Assembly: GCA_016844285.1 (NCBI GenBank) | Contig: JAENIS010000009.1 | Span: 1-27,905 of the forward strand | Reading direction: 5' to 3' | Origin: Dehalococcoidales bacterium | GTDB taxonomy: Bacteria; Chloroflexota; Dehalococcoidia; Dehalococcoidales; UBA2162 | Length of the DNA: 27,905 nt | In this document: positions 16,551 through 24,784 of the stretch, one piece after another | How the letters are laid out: each line of letters begins with the position of its first letter | Position numbering within the stretch: position 1 is the stretch's first letter | The notes under the pieces: model-generated | Database searches by the model: none | What the model was told of the DNA's origin: nothing | The model's input: only the letters and a program-made list of their open reading frames with translations | Program-made: the position numbers and the translations under genes

Positions 16551-16579
16551 AATTTAGCACAAAATGAGCAAGTTAGCAA
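16551..16579 (-). promoter_or_regulatory. Predicted promoter of the tRNA-Ala gene
   Basis: On the minus strand, TTGCTA (16579-16574) and TAAATT (16556-16551) are 17 bp apart. The -10 box ends eight bases before the mature 5' end of the tRNA, a spacing often seen for tRNA genes. Pattern match only. Confidence 0.4.
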
Positions 16580-16613
16580 CGGCAGCTTCTATTGGCAGCT
16601 TCTATTGGTTCTG

Positions 16614-16730
16614 TTTGCATTTGGTTAATTCTACTATCATTGCGAGAAGCGTAGCGACGAAGCAATCTCAAAGATTCATACGGATTGCTTCGCCTTCGGC
16701 TCGCAATGACGTCACCAACCAAAACCGAAT
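16614..16730. repeat. Family B inverted-repeat element (CATTGCGAG type), copy 1
   Basis: The core inverted pair is TCATTGCGAG at 16637-16646 and CTCGCAATGA at about 16700-16709. Inside it are a second pair, GAAGCAATCT and GGATTGCTTC. Flanks TTTGCATTTGGTT (16614-16626) and CCAACCAAAACC (about 16715-16726) extend the symmetry. The same building blocks occur at 27185-27353. It does not code and lies just after the clpC stop, so it could form a hairpin in that transcript. A separate perfect 13 bp tandem duplication (GGCAGCTTCTATT twice, 16581-16606) lies beside it. Confidence 0.55.
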
Positions 16731-16739
16731 AGTATTCCT

Positions 16740-19193
16740 CTATTTTTCGCCGGTCGTTGCCTTCCTGGCAGTGAAGACCAAAGCATCATCAGCCAGGTCG
16801 ACGATGACCGTGTCACCTTCTTTGAACTCGCCGCGCAATATCTGGCTTGATAGCGGATTCTCCACATAGCGTTCCACGGCCCGTCTTAACGGCCGCGCCC
16901 CATAGACCGGGTCAAAGCCGACCTTGGCCAGCCAGGACTTGGCTGCCTCGCTTATCTCCAGCCCAAGTTTCCGCTCCGTCAAGCGCTTCGCCAAATCCTT
17001 TGCCATTAAATCAACTATCTTCCTCAGTTGCTCCCCGGTCAGCTCATGGAAGACGATAATCTCATCGAGCCGGTTGATGAATTCGGGGCGGAAGGTCTTT
17101 TTTACTTCGACCATCACCTTGTCCTTCATACTCTCATAGCTCTGCTGCTCAGCTTTAGTGCCACCCTTCTGAGGGGTAAAGCCAAGGGTCGTCTCACGTT
17201 TGATAAGCTCCACCCCGGCATTACTGGTCATGATAACCACGGTATTCTTAAAGTCGACCGTCCGTCCGTGGCCATCGGTTAAACGCCCGTCATCGAGCAC
17301 CTGGAGTAAGCTATTAAATACCTCGGGGTGTGCCTTCTCAATCTCATCGAGGAGGATGACACGGTAGGGACGGCGCCTCACTGCCTCGGTAAGCTGCCCG
17401 CCCTCATCATAGCCAACATAACCCGGTGGAGCACCAATCAGACGGGACACGGTGTGCCTCTCCTGATATTCTGACATATCAAGACGCACCATCGCATTCT
17501 CGTCGTCAAAGAGAAACCAGGCTAGAGTGCGGGCCAGCTCTGTCTTGCCAACACCGGTCGGACCGAGGAACATAAAGCTGCCGATAGGGCGCTTCGGGTC
17601 CTTAAGCCCGGCACGGTTCCTGCGGACGGCTTCAGCCACTGCCTTAACCGCCTCCTCCTGGTTTACCAGCCGTTCATGAATCCGCTCCTCGGTATGAAGT
17701 AGCTTCTCTGCCTCCCCCTCGAGCATTTGCGTCACCGGGATTCCGGTCCACTTGGAGATTAGCTGGGCAATATCCTCAGCATCTACCGTCCCACTAATCT
17801 TCTCCCGCTGGAGCCAGTTGCTCTTCGCCTGGTTGTACTCAGTCTCCAGACGCAATCTTTCCGCCTTGAGTTTAGTCGCCATCTCGTAGTCCTGTCGCTG
17901 CGAGGTGGCTTCCTCTTCATTGACTAGCTGCTTCAAGCGCTGCTCCAGAGACTTGACCTCAGGCGGAGCACTTTCGGTATCAATACGCAGCTTGCTGGCC
18001 GCCTCATCAATAAGGTCGATGGCTTTATCCGGAAGATGCCGGTCCGAAATATAGCGATGGCTAAAGCGAGCCGCCGCTTCCAGAGCCTCATCGCTAATCT
18101 TAATCTTATGGTGTGCCTCATACCTCGGGCGCAACCCACGAAGCATCTCGATAGTATTTTCAACACTCGGCTCAGTGATAAACACCGGCTGGAGACGCCG
18201 CTCCAGGGCTTTATCTTTTTCAATGAACTTACGGTACTCGTCCAGAGTGGTGGCACCGACGCACTGTAGCTCCCCGTGAGCCAGCGCCGGCTTGAGCATA
18301 TTGCTGGCATCAATCGCCCCCTCGGCGGCCCCGGCACCAACCACAGTGTGAATCTCATCAATGAATAGTATGACCTCACCTTGAGATTGCCTCACCTCAT
18401 CCATCACCGCCTTCAGCCGCTCTTCAAACTCACCGCGGAACTTACTGCCGGCCACCAGAGCTCCCATATCCAGGGCGATTACGCGACGGCCTTTAAGAGA
18501 ATTGGGCACATCATCAGCAGCAATCTTCTGTGCCAGCCCTTCGGCAATGGCAGTTTTGCCAACTCCGGCATCACCGACAATCACCGGGTTGTTTTTGGTG
18601 CGCCGGGTGAGTATCTGCATCACCCGTTTAATCTCATCCTCGCGCCCGATAACCGGGTCGAGCTTGCCCTGGCGTGCCATCTCAGTAAAATCACGGCCAT
18701 ACTTTTCCAGAGAGCGGTATTTACTCTCGGCTCTGGCATCGGTCACCCGGTGCCCACCACGGACCTTCTGCAAAGCACGGTATATTTTTTCCTGGTCAAT
18801 ACCAAATTGACGGAGGATGGTAGAGGCTTCGCCTTTCTGTTCGCCGGCAATGGCGATAAGAATGTGCTCGGCTGCCACCAACTCGTCCTTGAGACGGTCA
18901 GCCTCAGCCTCGGCGGATTTTAAAAGCTGGGCCACTCTCGGAGTGGCGTAGATTTGTTGCGGTTCGTAGTCTAGCCGGGGAGTTTTCTCCAGAGCCGTCT
19001 CTGCCTGCTGTCTGGCGGCGGCCACGTCCACCGCAAGCTCACGCAGTATCTCCGGGACTAACCCTTTTTCCTGCTGGAGCAACGCCAGCAGGATATGCTC
19101 GACATCCCACTGGCTGTGTCGATACTGACGCACCAGCTCCTGCGAAGTCGCTAATGCTTCCTGTGCCTGTTCGGTAAACCTCTCCTGCTTCAT
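16740..19193 (-). CDS. clpC: ClpC-type AAA+ unfoldase
   Basis: 817 residues, ATG with GGAGGTGGGG upstream. It has a double Clp_N repeat (about 1-145). In NBD1, Walker A is GDAGVGKT near 204-211 and Walker B is ILFIDE. A short middle domain of UVR type follows (about 415-460, [16 protein letters not shown]). In NBD2, Walker A is GPTGVGKT near 543-550, with [12 protein letters not shown], and a ClpB_D2-small C-terminal domain closes the protein. The middle domain is far too short for ClpB, and the LGF tripeptide in TTLGFTPQ fits a ClpP-docking loop, so I call it ClpC rather than ClpB. It unfolds proteins for ClpP in the cytoplasm. It overlaps the upstream gene by four bases and is the last gene of the dnaJ-hspR operon, placing it under heat-shock-type control. 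ClpP is not in this window. Confidence 0.9.
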   Translation of the reverse strand: MKQERFTEQAQEALATSQELVRQYRHSQWDVEHILLALLQQEKGLVPEILRELAVDVAAARQQAETALEKTPRLDYEPQQIYATPRVAQLLKSAEAEADRLKDELVAAEHILIAIAGEQKGEASTILRQFGIDQEKIYRALQKVRGGHRVTDARAESKYRSLEKYGRDFTEMARQGKLDPVIGREDEIKRVMQILTRRTKNNPVIVGDAGVGKTAIAEGLAQKIAADDVPNSLKGRRVIALDMGALVAGSKFRGEFEERLKAVMDEVRQSQGEVILFIDEIHTVVGAGAAEGAIDASNMLKPALAHGELQCVGATTLDEYRKFIEKDKALERRLQPVFITEPSVENTIEMLRGLRPRYEAHHKIKISDEALEAAARFSHRYISDRHLPDKAIDLIDEAASKLRIDTESAPPEVKSLEQRLKQLVNEEEATSQRQDYEMATKLKAERLRLETEYNQAKSNWLQREKISGTVDAEDIAQLISKWTGIPVTQMLEGEAEKLLHTEERIHERLVNQEEAVKAVAEAVRRNRAGLKDPKRPIGSFMFLGPTGVGKTELARTLAWFLFDDENAMVRLDMSEYQERHTVSRLIGAPPGYVGYDEGGQLTEAVRRRPYRVILLDEIEKAHPEVFNSLLQVLDDGRLTDGHGRTVDFKNTVVIMTSNAGVELIKRETTLGFTPQKGGTKAEQQSYESMKDKVMVEVKKTFRPEFINRLDEIIVFHELTGEQLRKIVDLMAKDLAKRLTERKLGLEISEAAKSWLAKVGFDPVYGARPLRRAVERYVENPLSSQILRGEFKEGDTVIVDLADDALVFTARKATTGEK

Positions 19194-20569
19194 GATGGCC
19201 CCACCTCCAATTTACGTTTAATGCCCAGGTGAATCTTGAGGAACTCACTAATCCGGCGCCGCACCTCAGGATATTCCCAGCTATAGTCATGCCCGGGAGT
19301 ATTGATGCAGTGGGAGAACTTTTGAGGTCTGCCCTGCAACCGATACTTAACCCACCAAAAGGGAGCCTTGATATATGCCTTAAACCCAACCCACAAATCC
19401 CTTTGTGATATCGGGTCGGGCATTATGCCGTTATTATCCATCGCCAGAGTTCGCTCGGTCACTACTCGCCGTGACATGTACGGGAAAATAAGGCCAAGTT
19501 CAATGCTGTAAATCTGGTTAACCTCACCCATTTGCCGCATCACGGCATTGCTGAAAGCCGCCCCCTGGCTTATGCCAACCAATATTACCTTAGTGTTGCT
19601 GAGATGCCGGGTAATAAACTGCAATTCGGCAGCCATTACCCTCACCTCCCGGTATTCGCCATTGAAAAAGAAACGGACCTGCTCCTTAAAAGTCAGCAGG
19701 TGTGCCCACGCACTGCTCCCGCTACGAAAGTATTGCCTCAGTAGCCAGCGATAACCCATCCGTTCGACGGTGGCAGTAACACCATCGACAACACTCTTTT
19801 CCCATGCCAGACACTCGTCTAACGGTGTACTTCCCCAGCCGCCGGGGTTATGGATAATGATAAACTCCTTGTCCCGGGCTTCAGCACAAAGCGCCAGGAG
19901 CCGGTTAACAAAGATAGCACTCTTTTTGATATTGTGCCCAAAAAGTTGCTGAGCCAGAAGGCGGGCTTCTGTATTCAAGGCTGATTCGTCATTCTCATCA
20001 CATGGCTCTTTCTTGCCTGATTCAACCACGATGTGCCGACTGGTGTCTTCTGCCCGGCCTCTCTGGCTGAGGTAGGTTAGATTCCCTTTTTGCCAGAGCC
20101 AGAGGTGATGGCCGGACGTGACCCAGCCAGCGATAGACTCCCTCGAAGGATAGGCAATAAAAACAGCCTCGGCTACCCGGCTGAGTTCCGACAAAGCCTC
20201 TTCGGCATCCTTGATACTGGGCAGGTGCTCCAGCACATGGCTAACGAAAACAGCACCGAAGCTCTTGTCGCCAAACGGCATCTGAACGACCGTGGCCACT
20301 ACCCCGTTGGCACAGCCCCCTATCGCCTTCGAGTCGATATCGAGACAAACATCGCCGATAGCATGGGCTGGCATATTCAGTCGACGGCGCCAGGGTTTAT
20401 TGCCCCAGGGTCCGCCGACGACAAGCAGAGGCTTATTCCTGGCCTGGGCATAAGCCTGAGCCGCCCGGTATTTTTGCCTCTTACTACGGACCTCACCAAG
20501 CCAGACAGCTAGCTGCCAGACACTGATGCCGAAGCATATCCCAAGCACGAGAAAGAAGACAATGTGCAT
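19190..20569 (-). CDS. Membrane-anchored fusion of a methyltransferase-like and an alpha/beta-hydrolase-like domain
   Basis: 459 residues. A hydrophobic N-terminal helix (about 2-24) is followed by basic residues, which suggests a membrane anchor with the rest in the cytoplasm. Residues about 45-170 resemble a class I SAM methyltransferase: VVGGPWG for motif I, VCLDIDS, then MPFGDKSFGAVFVSHVLEHL. Residues about 215-445 look like an alpha/beta hydrolase: IIIHNPGGWGST, nucleophile elbow GISQGAA with Ser334, and a late GHDYSWEYP that could supply the histidine. I do not recognise a characterised protein with this combination. It begins 15 bp after the VTT-like gene and overlaps clpC by four bases. 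A role in modifying lipids or surface molecules is possible; this is inference. The methyltransferase motif I is not canonical. Confidence 0.65.
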   Translation of the reverse strand: MHIVFFLVLGICFGISVWQLAVWLGEVRSKRQKYRAAQAYAQARNKPLLVVGGPWGNKPWRRRLNMPAHAIGDVCLDIDSKAIGGCANGVVATVVQMPFGDKSFGAVFVSHVLEHLPSIKDAEEALSELSRVAEAVFIAYPSRESIAGWVTSGHHLWLWQKGNLTYLSQRGRAEDTSRHIVVESGKKEPCDENDESALNTEARLLAQQLFGHNIKKSAIFVNRLLALCAEARDKEFIIIHNPGGWGSTPLDECLAWEKSVVDGVTATVERMGYRWLLRQYFRSGSSAWAHLLTFKEQVRFFFNGEYREVRVMAAELQFITRHLSNTKVILVGISQGAAFSNAVMRQMGEVNQIYSIELGLIFPYMSRRVVTERTLAMDNNGIMPDPISQRDLWVGFKAYIKAPFWWVKYRLQGRPQKFSHCINTPGHDYSWEYPEVRRRISEFLKIHLGIKRKLEVGPS

Positions 20570-20584
20570 GGTGGTACATCCCCT

Positions 20585-21235
20585 TTATACTCCCAGGAAA
20601 CGAAACAGCGAAGTCAAGCCGAAGTAGCCACCAAAAGCGAGGAAGAGACTTTTCACCGCATTGCCAAGTAAGGAGAATACCAAAAATTTCCATGGCGGAA
20701 AGCGCAGTGCCCCGATAGCAATCGTCATCGGTAGATGCATCGGATTAAACACGGCTGACATGGCAAAGGACGCCCACGAACCATGTTTCTTTGCCCACTC
20801 GATGGCTCTATCATAGAAGGGAATATTGATGCGGGTGGTCACTGCCTGAGAAAGCTTGGTGCTCCCATAACCAATCATGAAGGTGGGGAGATGCCCCAGA
20901 GTAGCCCCTAATGCAGAGGTCATGCCCACTCCTACCGGCGCCAGTATCCCCCACCGGGGGGCTAAAACACTGGGTAGAGTGAATACCAGTAGCCAATAGG
21001 GAACGGGGATGGCCATGAAACTTAGCACGCTGCCGGCTAAAAAGGCAATAATGAGCATACCGAGCAAGCTATAGCCGGGCAGAGAGGCAACACTCATCCA
21101 CTCATCCTTATAGTAAATGGCAGCAACACAGAGAGCAATCGTGACCACCAGCGATAAAACACCAAACCAAATCTCTCTTTTCAACCAGCGTGGCTTTACT
21201 TTTTGCTTCTCGTTTACCTCATCCATTCTACCCAT
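20585..21235 (-). CDS. VTT/DedA-like (SNARE-associated type) integral membrane protein
   Basis: 216 residues with a charged N-terminus and about five hydrophobic segments (roughly 24-44, 55-78, 80-102, 150-172 and 180-205). Two features fit the VTT fold: a Gly-rich re-entrant-like stretch (GMTSALGATLGHLPTFMIGYG) and a later FNPMHLP, then GALRFPPWKF, LLGNAVKSLFLAFGGY. VTT/DedA proteins are implicated in lipid scrambling and membrane homeostasis. The ATG at 21235 directly abuts the stop of the preceding methyltransferase gene. A second ATG at 21226 is also possible, and neither has a strong ribosome site, so coupled translation is likely. The call is at family level only. Confidence 0.65.
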   Translation of the reverse strand: MGRMDEVNEKQKVKPRWLKREIWFGVLSLVVTIALCVAAIYYKDEWMSVASLPGYSLLGMLIIAFLAGSVLSFMAIPVPYWLLVFTLPSVLAPRWGILAPVGVGMTSALGATLGHLPTFMIGYGSTKLSQAVTTRINIPFYDRAIEWAKKHGSWASFAMSAVFNPMHLPMTIAIGALRFPPWKFLVFSLLGNAVKSLFLAFGGYFGLTSLFRFLGV

Positions 21236-21790
21236 CTACTTGGTCAACCTGAGCAGCTTATCATCTCTCTTGGTAAGCAGGAATAAACCGGTGGTATAGT
21301 CCAGCACCCTCTCCCGCATACCGTCGTATATTGCCAGCACACCGTCTTTCTTTAATACCCGGTGCATCTCCGCCATCACCGCCTGTCTTTCAGGAACCTC
21401 GTGAAAGACGTCACACATCCAGATGATATCGATGGATTCATCGGGTAAACCAGTCTCAAGATTAGAAAGTATTGTCTGGACATTAGTCAGTCCTTCCTTT
21501 CTCAACTTCTGCTCTACCATCTTCAGTTGACGGTGGAAGCAATCCAGAGCGTAAACTTTGCCTTCCCGGCCAACTCTCCTGGCTGCCGGGAGGGTAAAGG
21601 AGCCAGCACCACAACCATAATCAAGGAAGGTCTGCCCTTCTCTCACCAGGTTAAACTCCTCCCACTTTCGCAGGATTTTCGGGCCACTATACATTTGCCG
21701 CCATAATGGCCACCAGTAAATCCAAACGGCATAATGGGCTTTGTATAATGGGTGCAGTTTTTCCGCAAAAAAACGTTCTATATCCGGCAA
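21236..21790 (-). CDS. Class I SAM-dependent methyltransferase
   Basis: 184 residues from a TTG at 21790; GAGGGA lies very close upstream, so the exact start is uncertain. SAM-binding motif I is LDYGCGAGSFTLPAA near 55-69. The acidic end of strand 2 is in VYALDCF. Motif post-I is IDIIWMCDVFHEVPE, and LKKDGVLAIYDG is the next strand. It lacks cysteine pairs of the arsenite methyltransferase type. The N-terminus (AHYAVWIYWWPLW) is aromatic and could associate with membrane or bind a lipid. Substrate unknown. It sits 35 bp after hspR and directly abuts the VTT-like gene, so it is probably part of the same stress operon. Confidence 0.85.
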   Translation of the reverse strand: MPDIERFFAEKLHPLYKAHYAVWIYWWPLWRQMYSGPKILRKWEEFNLVREGQTFLDYGCGAGSFTLPAARRVGREGKVYALDCFHRQLKMVEQKLRKEGLTNVQTILSNLETGLPDESIDIIWMCDVFHEVPERQAVMAEMHRVLKKDGVLAIYDGMRERVLDYTTGLFLLTKRDDKLLRLTK

Positions 21791-21825
21791 ATTCCCTCTG
21801 TCTCCGTCTGAACAATCACCATCGG

Positions 21826-22143
21826 CTAAGACTCCGCTGACCCCGGGTTCTTCAGTTCCGATTCCAGCAGGTCAATCTGTTGCTGCAACTCTCGCATCCG
21901 TTTTGCCATACGCAGAATAACCTCGGCACCAGCCAGGCTAATGCCCAACTCTTCCATCAAGCTCTTCATCTGTCTAATACGGATAATATCGCTCTCCGAG
22001 TAAAGACGAATATTACCTGTGGAGCGAGACGGCTCTATTATGCCAACCTTTTCATAGTAGCGCAAGGTGTGAGTTCGCACCCCCACCATCCTGGCGGCGA
22101 TACTGATAACATAGCGAGGTTCATCATCCCTTATGACCATCAT
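21826..22143 (-). CDS. hspR: MerR-family heat-shock regulator, HspR-like
   Basis: 105 residues from the ATG at 22143, five bases after the dnaJ stop; a second ATG at 22140 is also possible. The frame is open to 22227, but that stretch lies inside dnaJ. The MerR helix-turn-helix is clear: YVISIAARMVGVRTHTLRYYE, the wing SRSTGNIRLYSESDI, then a coiled-coil helix (MRELQQQIDLLESEL). It has no metal-binding cysteines. Together with the position directly after dnaJ, this matches HspR, a repressor that typically binds chaperone promoters with DnaK as co-repressor. It probably represses its own operon through the palindrome upstream of dnaJ, but that site does not match the usual HAIR order. Confidence 0.82.
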   Translation of the reverse strand: MMVIRDDEPRYVISIAARMVGVRTHTLRYYEKVGIIEPSRSTGNIRLYSESDIIRIRQMKSLMEELGISLAGAEVILRMAKRMRELQQQIDLLESELKNPGSAES

Positions 22144-22147
22144 GCCC

Positions 22148-23134
22148 TCACTTGCCGGAGCGTAACCGGCTGAGCTGGTCAAATAGTCTCTTCTCTTCGG
22201 CCGATAGCCCGGTCGGTAAAACCACATTTACCCTGGCCATGAGGTCACTGCGTGCCGAGTTACCCAGATGGGGCATTCCCTGACCGGCCAGGCGAAAAAC
22301 GCGTCCGTTCTGGGTCTCCGGGGGAACCCTCATCGCTAGCTTGCCTTTCGGCGTCGTCACTTCAACTTCACCGCCGAGTACGGCTACCGTCAGCGGAACG
22401 GCGACATCCACGTATAAATCATCGCCCTTACGCTCAAACAGCTCGTGCGTCTTGACCGATACCAGCAGATACAGGTCGCCGCTACCTCCGCCAGCAGAGC
22501 CTGGCTCGCCCTGCCCGGCGATACGCACCCGGGAGCCACCACTAACACCGGGTGGAATCTTAACCTCAAGCCGCTTGAGCCGAGTCACTACCCCTGAGCC
22601 CCGGCAGGTGCCGCACACGGCGCTTTGTATCCGCCCGTTGCCCTTACAGGTGGGGCATGGCTCCCCGACTTCTAGGTTGAGGATACGGCTACTGCCGTGA
22701 TAGGCTTCCTCCAGGGTTACCTCAACCGGGTAATCGATATCCCGGCCACGCCTGGCACGCGCACGCCGCCCGGAAGTACCCGTCCGGAAAGTACCGAACA
22801 CGTCCTGGAGCAGGCTATCCAAATCCTCTTCAGAGCGGAAGGTTTGGGCATCCCCTGAGCTAAAAGGTGAGGATGACGGCTGTCCTCTACCCCGGGTAAA
22901 CTGGTCAGCAGACTCCCACTGGTCACCAAACTGGTCATACTTTTTTCGTTTCTCTTTGTTGGAGATGACCTCATAAGCCTCATTTATCTCCTTAAACTTG
23001 GCTTCAGCCGACTTGTTACCGGGGTTGACGTCCGGGTGATGCTTACGTGCCAGCCTCCGGTAGGCTTTCTTTATCTCCTCATCAGTGGCTTCCCGCTTTA
23101 ACCCCAATATACTATAGTAATCTTTACCAGCCAT
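22148..23134 (-). CDS. dnaJ: DnaJ-type co-chaperone with a reduced zinc-binding region
   Basis: 328 residues. The J domain has HPD at 33-35 (KHHPDVNPG), followed by a Gly/Ser/Phe-rich linker. The zinc region has only two CxxCxGxG motifs (C160/C163 and C174/C177) instead of four, enough for one zinc site. The C-terminal substrate-binding beta domains are present ([29 protein letters not shown]). It would deliver substrates to DnaK and stimulate its ATPase. No dnaK or grpE is in the window, so this may be a second DnaJ. It is the first gene of the operon. The ATG has no ribosome site and follows a -10 box by seven bases, suggesting a leaderless message. Confidence 0.9.
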   Translation of the reverse strand: MAGKDYYSILGLKREATDEEIKKAYRRLARKHHPDVNPGNKSAEAKFKEINEAYEVISNKEKRKKYDQFGDQWESADQFTRGRGQPSSSPFSSGDAQTFRSEEDLDSLLQDVFGTFRTGTSGRRARARRGRDIDYPVEVTLEEAYHGSSRILNLEVGEPCPTCKGNGRIQSAVCGTCRGSGVVTRLKRLEVKIPPGVSGGSRVRIAGQGEPGSAGGGSGDLYLLVSVKTHELFERKGDDLYVDVAVPLTVAVLGGEVEVTTPKGKLAMRVPPETQNGRVFRLAGQGMPHLGNSARSDLMARVNVVLPTGLSAEEKRLFDQLSRLRSGK

Positions 23135-23141
23135 ATTTCGC

Positions 23142-23170
23142 AGTTTAGACTATTTCAGTGATAATGTCAA
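23142..23170 (-). promoter_or_regulatory. Strong predicted promoter of the dnaJ-hspR-clpC operon, probably leaderless
   Basis: On the minus strand, TTGACA (23170-23165) and TAAACT (23147-23142) have a 17 bp spacer. The -10 box is followed by GCGAAAT and then the dnaJ ATG at 23134, so the expected start of transcription falls at or next to the A of ATG. Confidence 0.65.
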
Positions 23171-23179
23171 GAAACTTGA
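23167..23179. promoter_or_regulatory. Candidate operator palindrome over the -35 box of dnaJ
   Basis: TCAAGAAACTTGA is a perfect inverted repeat (TCAAG, 3 bp, CTTGA) and overlaps the TTGACA -35 box, where a bound repressor would block polymerase. Its half-sites are those of the HspR HAIR box (CTTGA and TCAAG) but in the opposite order and with a shorter gap. Binding by the HspR encoded here is inference. Confidence 0.4.
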
Positions 23180-23216
23180 TAAACTTTTACTAATGATGAC
23201 TAACAACTCAGAGATT

Positions 23217-23486
23217 GGTTGTTGACCTCACCCCCTTAATCCCCCTCTCCTTTCAGGAGAGTGGGAAGAAAAAGAGAGAGGGGCTAACGCCCCTCTTAAA
23301 CTCTCCTACTTAAATCCCTCTTATCTCCCTGCACAAAAGGGAGAAGTATCCCTACTCTTATCAACACAAAGCTTCTATCTCCCCCTTTGGCAAAAGGGGA
23401 CTAAGGGGGATTTTCTACTGCCCCTTTTACTCTTACTCCACCTTCCTTTAGTAAGGGAAGGGGGTTAGGGGGATAGGTCACTAACC
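23217..23486. repeat. Family A inverted-repeat element, copy 2
   Basis: This occupies most of the 408 bp between dnaJ and the aldo/keto reductase gene. Ends GGTTGTTGACCTCACCCCCT (23217) and AGGTCACTAACC (to 23486) are imperfect inverted repeats. Inside are several stems, including GAGAGGGGC/GCCCCTCTT near 23276-23296 and CCCCTTTGGCAAAAGGGG near 23382-23399. No coding capacity. The stems could end transcription from both flanks. Confidence 0.6.
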
Positions 23487-23542
23487 ACCGATATGATGAC
23501 TCTTTGCTTCCTGCGTCCGGCACCTGTTACTGGTCACCTGAT

Positions 23543-24484
23543 TCAAGCGATGGCATCCACCTGAGCCACCTCGTCAGGCGTCAGTTTCCATTGGCTGGCG
23601 GTCACATTGGCTGATACTTGCTCCGTCTTTCGTGCCCCGGCGATGACCGTGTTTACCCATGGTTTGGCCAGCAGCCAGGCGATAGCCAGTTCGCCCACCG
23701 TGTGGCCATGGGTAGTAGCGAAGGCTTCCCACTGCTGTAGCTTTTTCCAGTTGGCCTCACTAAGCACCCCTTCGTAAATCTGGCGTGGGCTGGCTCCGGT
23801 AAGACGAGCATCGGCGAGAGGCTTCGCCCCCTGGCGGTACTTGCCGGTGAGGAAGCCTCCGGCCAGCGGCCCCCAGGGTATCACCCCAATGCCGTGGGCC
23901 TGGCAGCAAGGCACCACCTCAGCCTCAATTTCACGTGTGAGCAGACTATAGCGGGACTGTACGGTCACAAAAGAGTGTAGATTGTTTACCCGTGAAGTCC
24001 ACAGTGCCTCGCTAAGTTGCCAGGCAGCAAAATTAGAACAGCCAATATAGCGTACTTTGCCGGCCCGCACCAGGTCGTCAAGAGCACGTAGCGTCTCTTC
24101 AATGGGAGTCGAGGGATGGGGCGGCCGGTGCATCTGGTAAAGGTCAACATAGTCGGTCTGGAGTCGTTTCAAGCTGGCATCGATTGCTTTCATAATGTAG
24201 TAGCGTGAGGCACCCCTCTCGTTCGGGCCATCACCCATCGGGCTGGCAAACTTGGTAGCGATGATAACCTGATGTCGTTTGCCCTTAACGGCTTTACCGA
24301 CGAATTTCTCGGAATTACCCTGGTCATAGGCATCAGCCGTATCGATAAAGTTGATACCAAGCTCGAGGGCATGGTTGATAACCGGGATGGAATCCTCTTC
24401 GTTAGCATACCAGCCAAAATTGTTCCCGCCAAGACCAAGTTCAGATATATTCAGTCCCGAATTGCCCAGTCTACGGTATTTCAT
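23543..24484 (-). CDS. Aldo/keto reductase family oxidoreductase
   Basis: 313 residues, ATG with AGGAGG at good spacing. It is a TIM-barrel AKR with the full catalytic tetrad: D48 and Y53 (FIDTADAYDQGNSE), K78 (IATKF) and H119 (LYQMHRPP). The NADPH-binding C-terminal region includes VIPWGPLAGGFLTGKY and IAGARKTEQV. The length is typical. Such enzymes reduce aldehydes or ketones with NAD(P)H; substrate unknown. It stands alone between two family A repeats with its own promoter, so it is probably a single-gene unit. Confidence 0.92.
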   Translation of the reverse strand: MKYRRLGNSGLNISELGLGGNNFGWYANEEDSIPVINHALELGINFIDTADAYDQGNSEKFVGKAVKGKRHQVIIATKFASPMGDGPNERGASRYYIMKAIDASLKRLQTDYVDLYQMHRPPHPSTPIEETLRALDDLVRAGKVRYIGCSNFAAWQLSEALWTSRVNNLHSFVTVQSRYSLLTREIEAEVVPCCQAHGIGVIPWGPLAGGFLTGKYRQGAKPLADARLTGASPRQIYEGVLSEANWKKLQQWEAFATTHGHTVGELAIAWLLAKPWVNTVIAGARKTEQVSANVTASQWKLTPDEVAQVDAIA

Positions 24485-24515
24485 CAGTGCCTCCTTCGTA
24501 TCATCAACTCATCCT

Positions 24516-24544
24516 AGTTTAAGGGAGCGGATTATTTTCGTCAA
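24516..24544 (-). promoter_or_regulatory. Predicted promoter of the aldo/keto reductase gene
   Basis: Minus strand TTGACG (24544-24539) and TAAACT (24521-24516), 17 bp apart. The expected start of transcription is near 24509, giving a leader of about 25 nt with AGGAGG. The TAAACT box is the same as in the dnaJ promoter. Confidence 0.5.
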
Positions 24545-24564
24545 GAAACCCGCTGGAAAATTGA

Positions 24565-24774
24565 GGTTGTTGAAGAACCTATCCCCCTGCCCCCTTCCCT
24601 TGATAAAGGAAGGGGGAGTATGGACGAGAGGGGGCTTCGCCCCTCTCTAAAATCTCTTCCCTCATAATGAGAAATAAACTGTAGGGTGTCTAAGAGGGGC
24701 GAAGCCCCTCTTTCTCTATTTCCCCCTCTCCTTAAAAGGAGAGGGGGAATAAGGGGGTGAGGTCGATAAACAAT
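24565..24774. repeat. Family A inverted-repeat element, copy 3
   Basis: This fills the 300 bp gap between the aldo/keto reductase gene and comEC. GGTTGTTGAAGAACCTATCC (24565) opens the element and GGGGGTGAGGTCGATAAAC closes it. A perfect 12 bp stem (CCCCCTCTCCTT/AAGGAGAGGGGG, 24722-24747) and AAGAGGGGC/GCCCCTCTT (24692-24712) are in the right half. The outer part is the reverse complement of the one in copies 1 and 2. No coding capacity. The stems lie just past the comEC stop and may act as a terminator. Confidence 0.6.
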
Positions 24775-24784
24775 CCCATGTTTC

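Noticed and set aside
16740..19193. ClpB disaggregase identity
   Set aside because: The middle domain is about 45-50 residues of UVR type rather than the long ClpB coiled coil, and an LGF ClpP-loop motif is present.
23167..23179. Canonical HAIR box for HspR
   Set aside because: The half-sites are present but in reverse order with a 3 bp gap rather than CTTGAGT-N7-ACTCAAG, so it is recorded only as a candidate operator.
23217..23486. CRISPR array
   Set aside because: The repeated blocks are inverted hairpins of unequal spacing, not direct repeats with unique spacers, and no cas genes are present.
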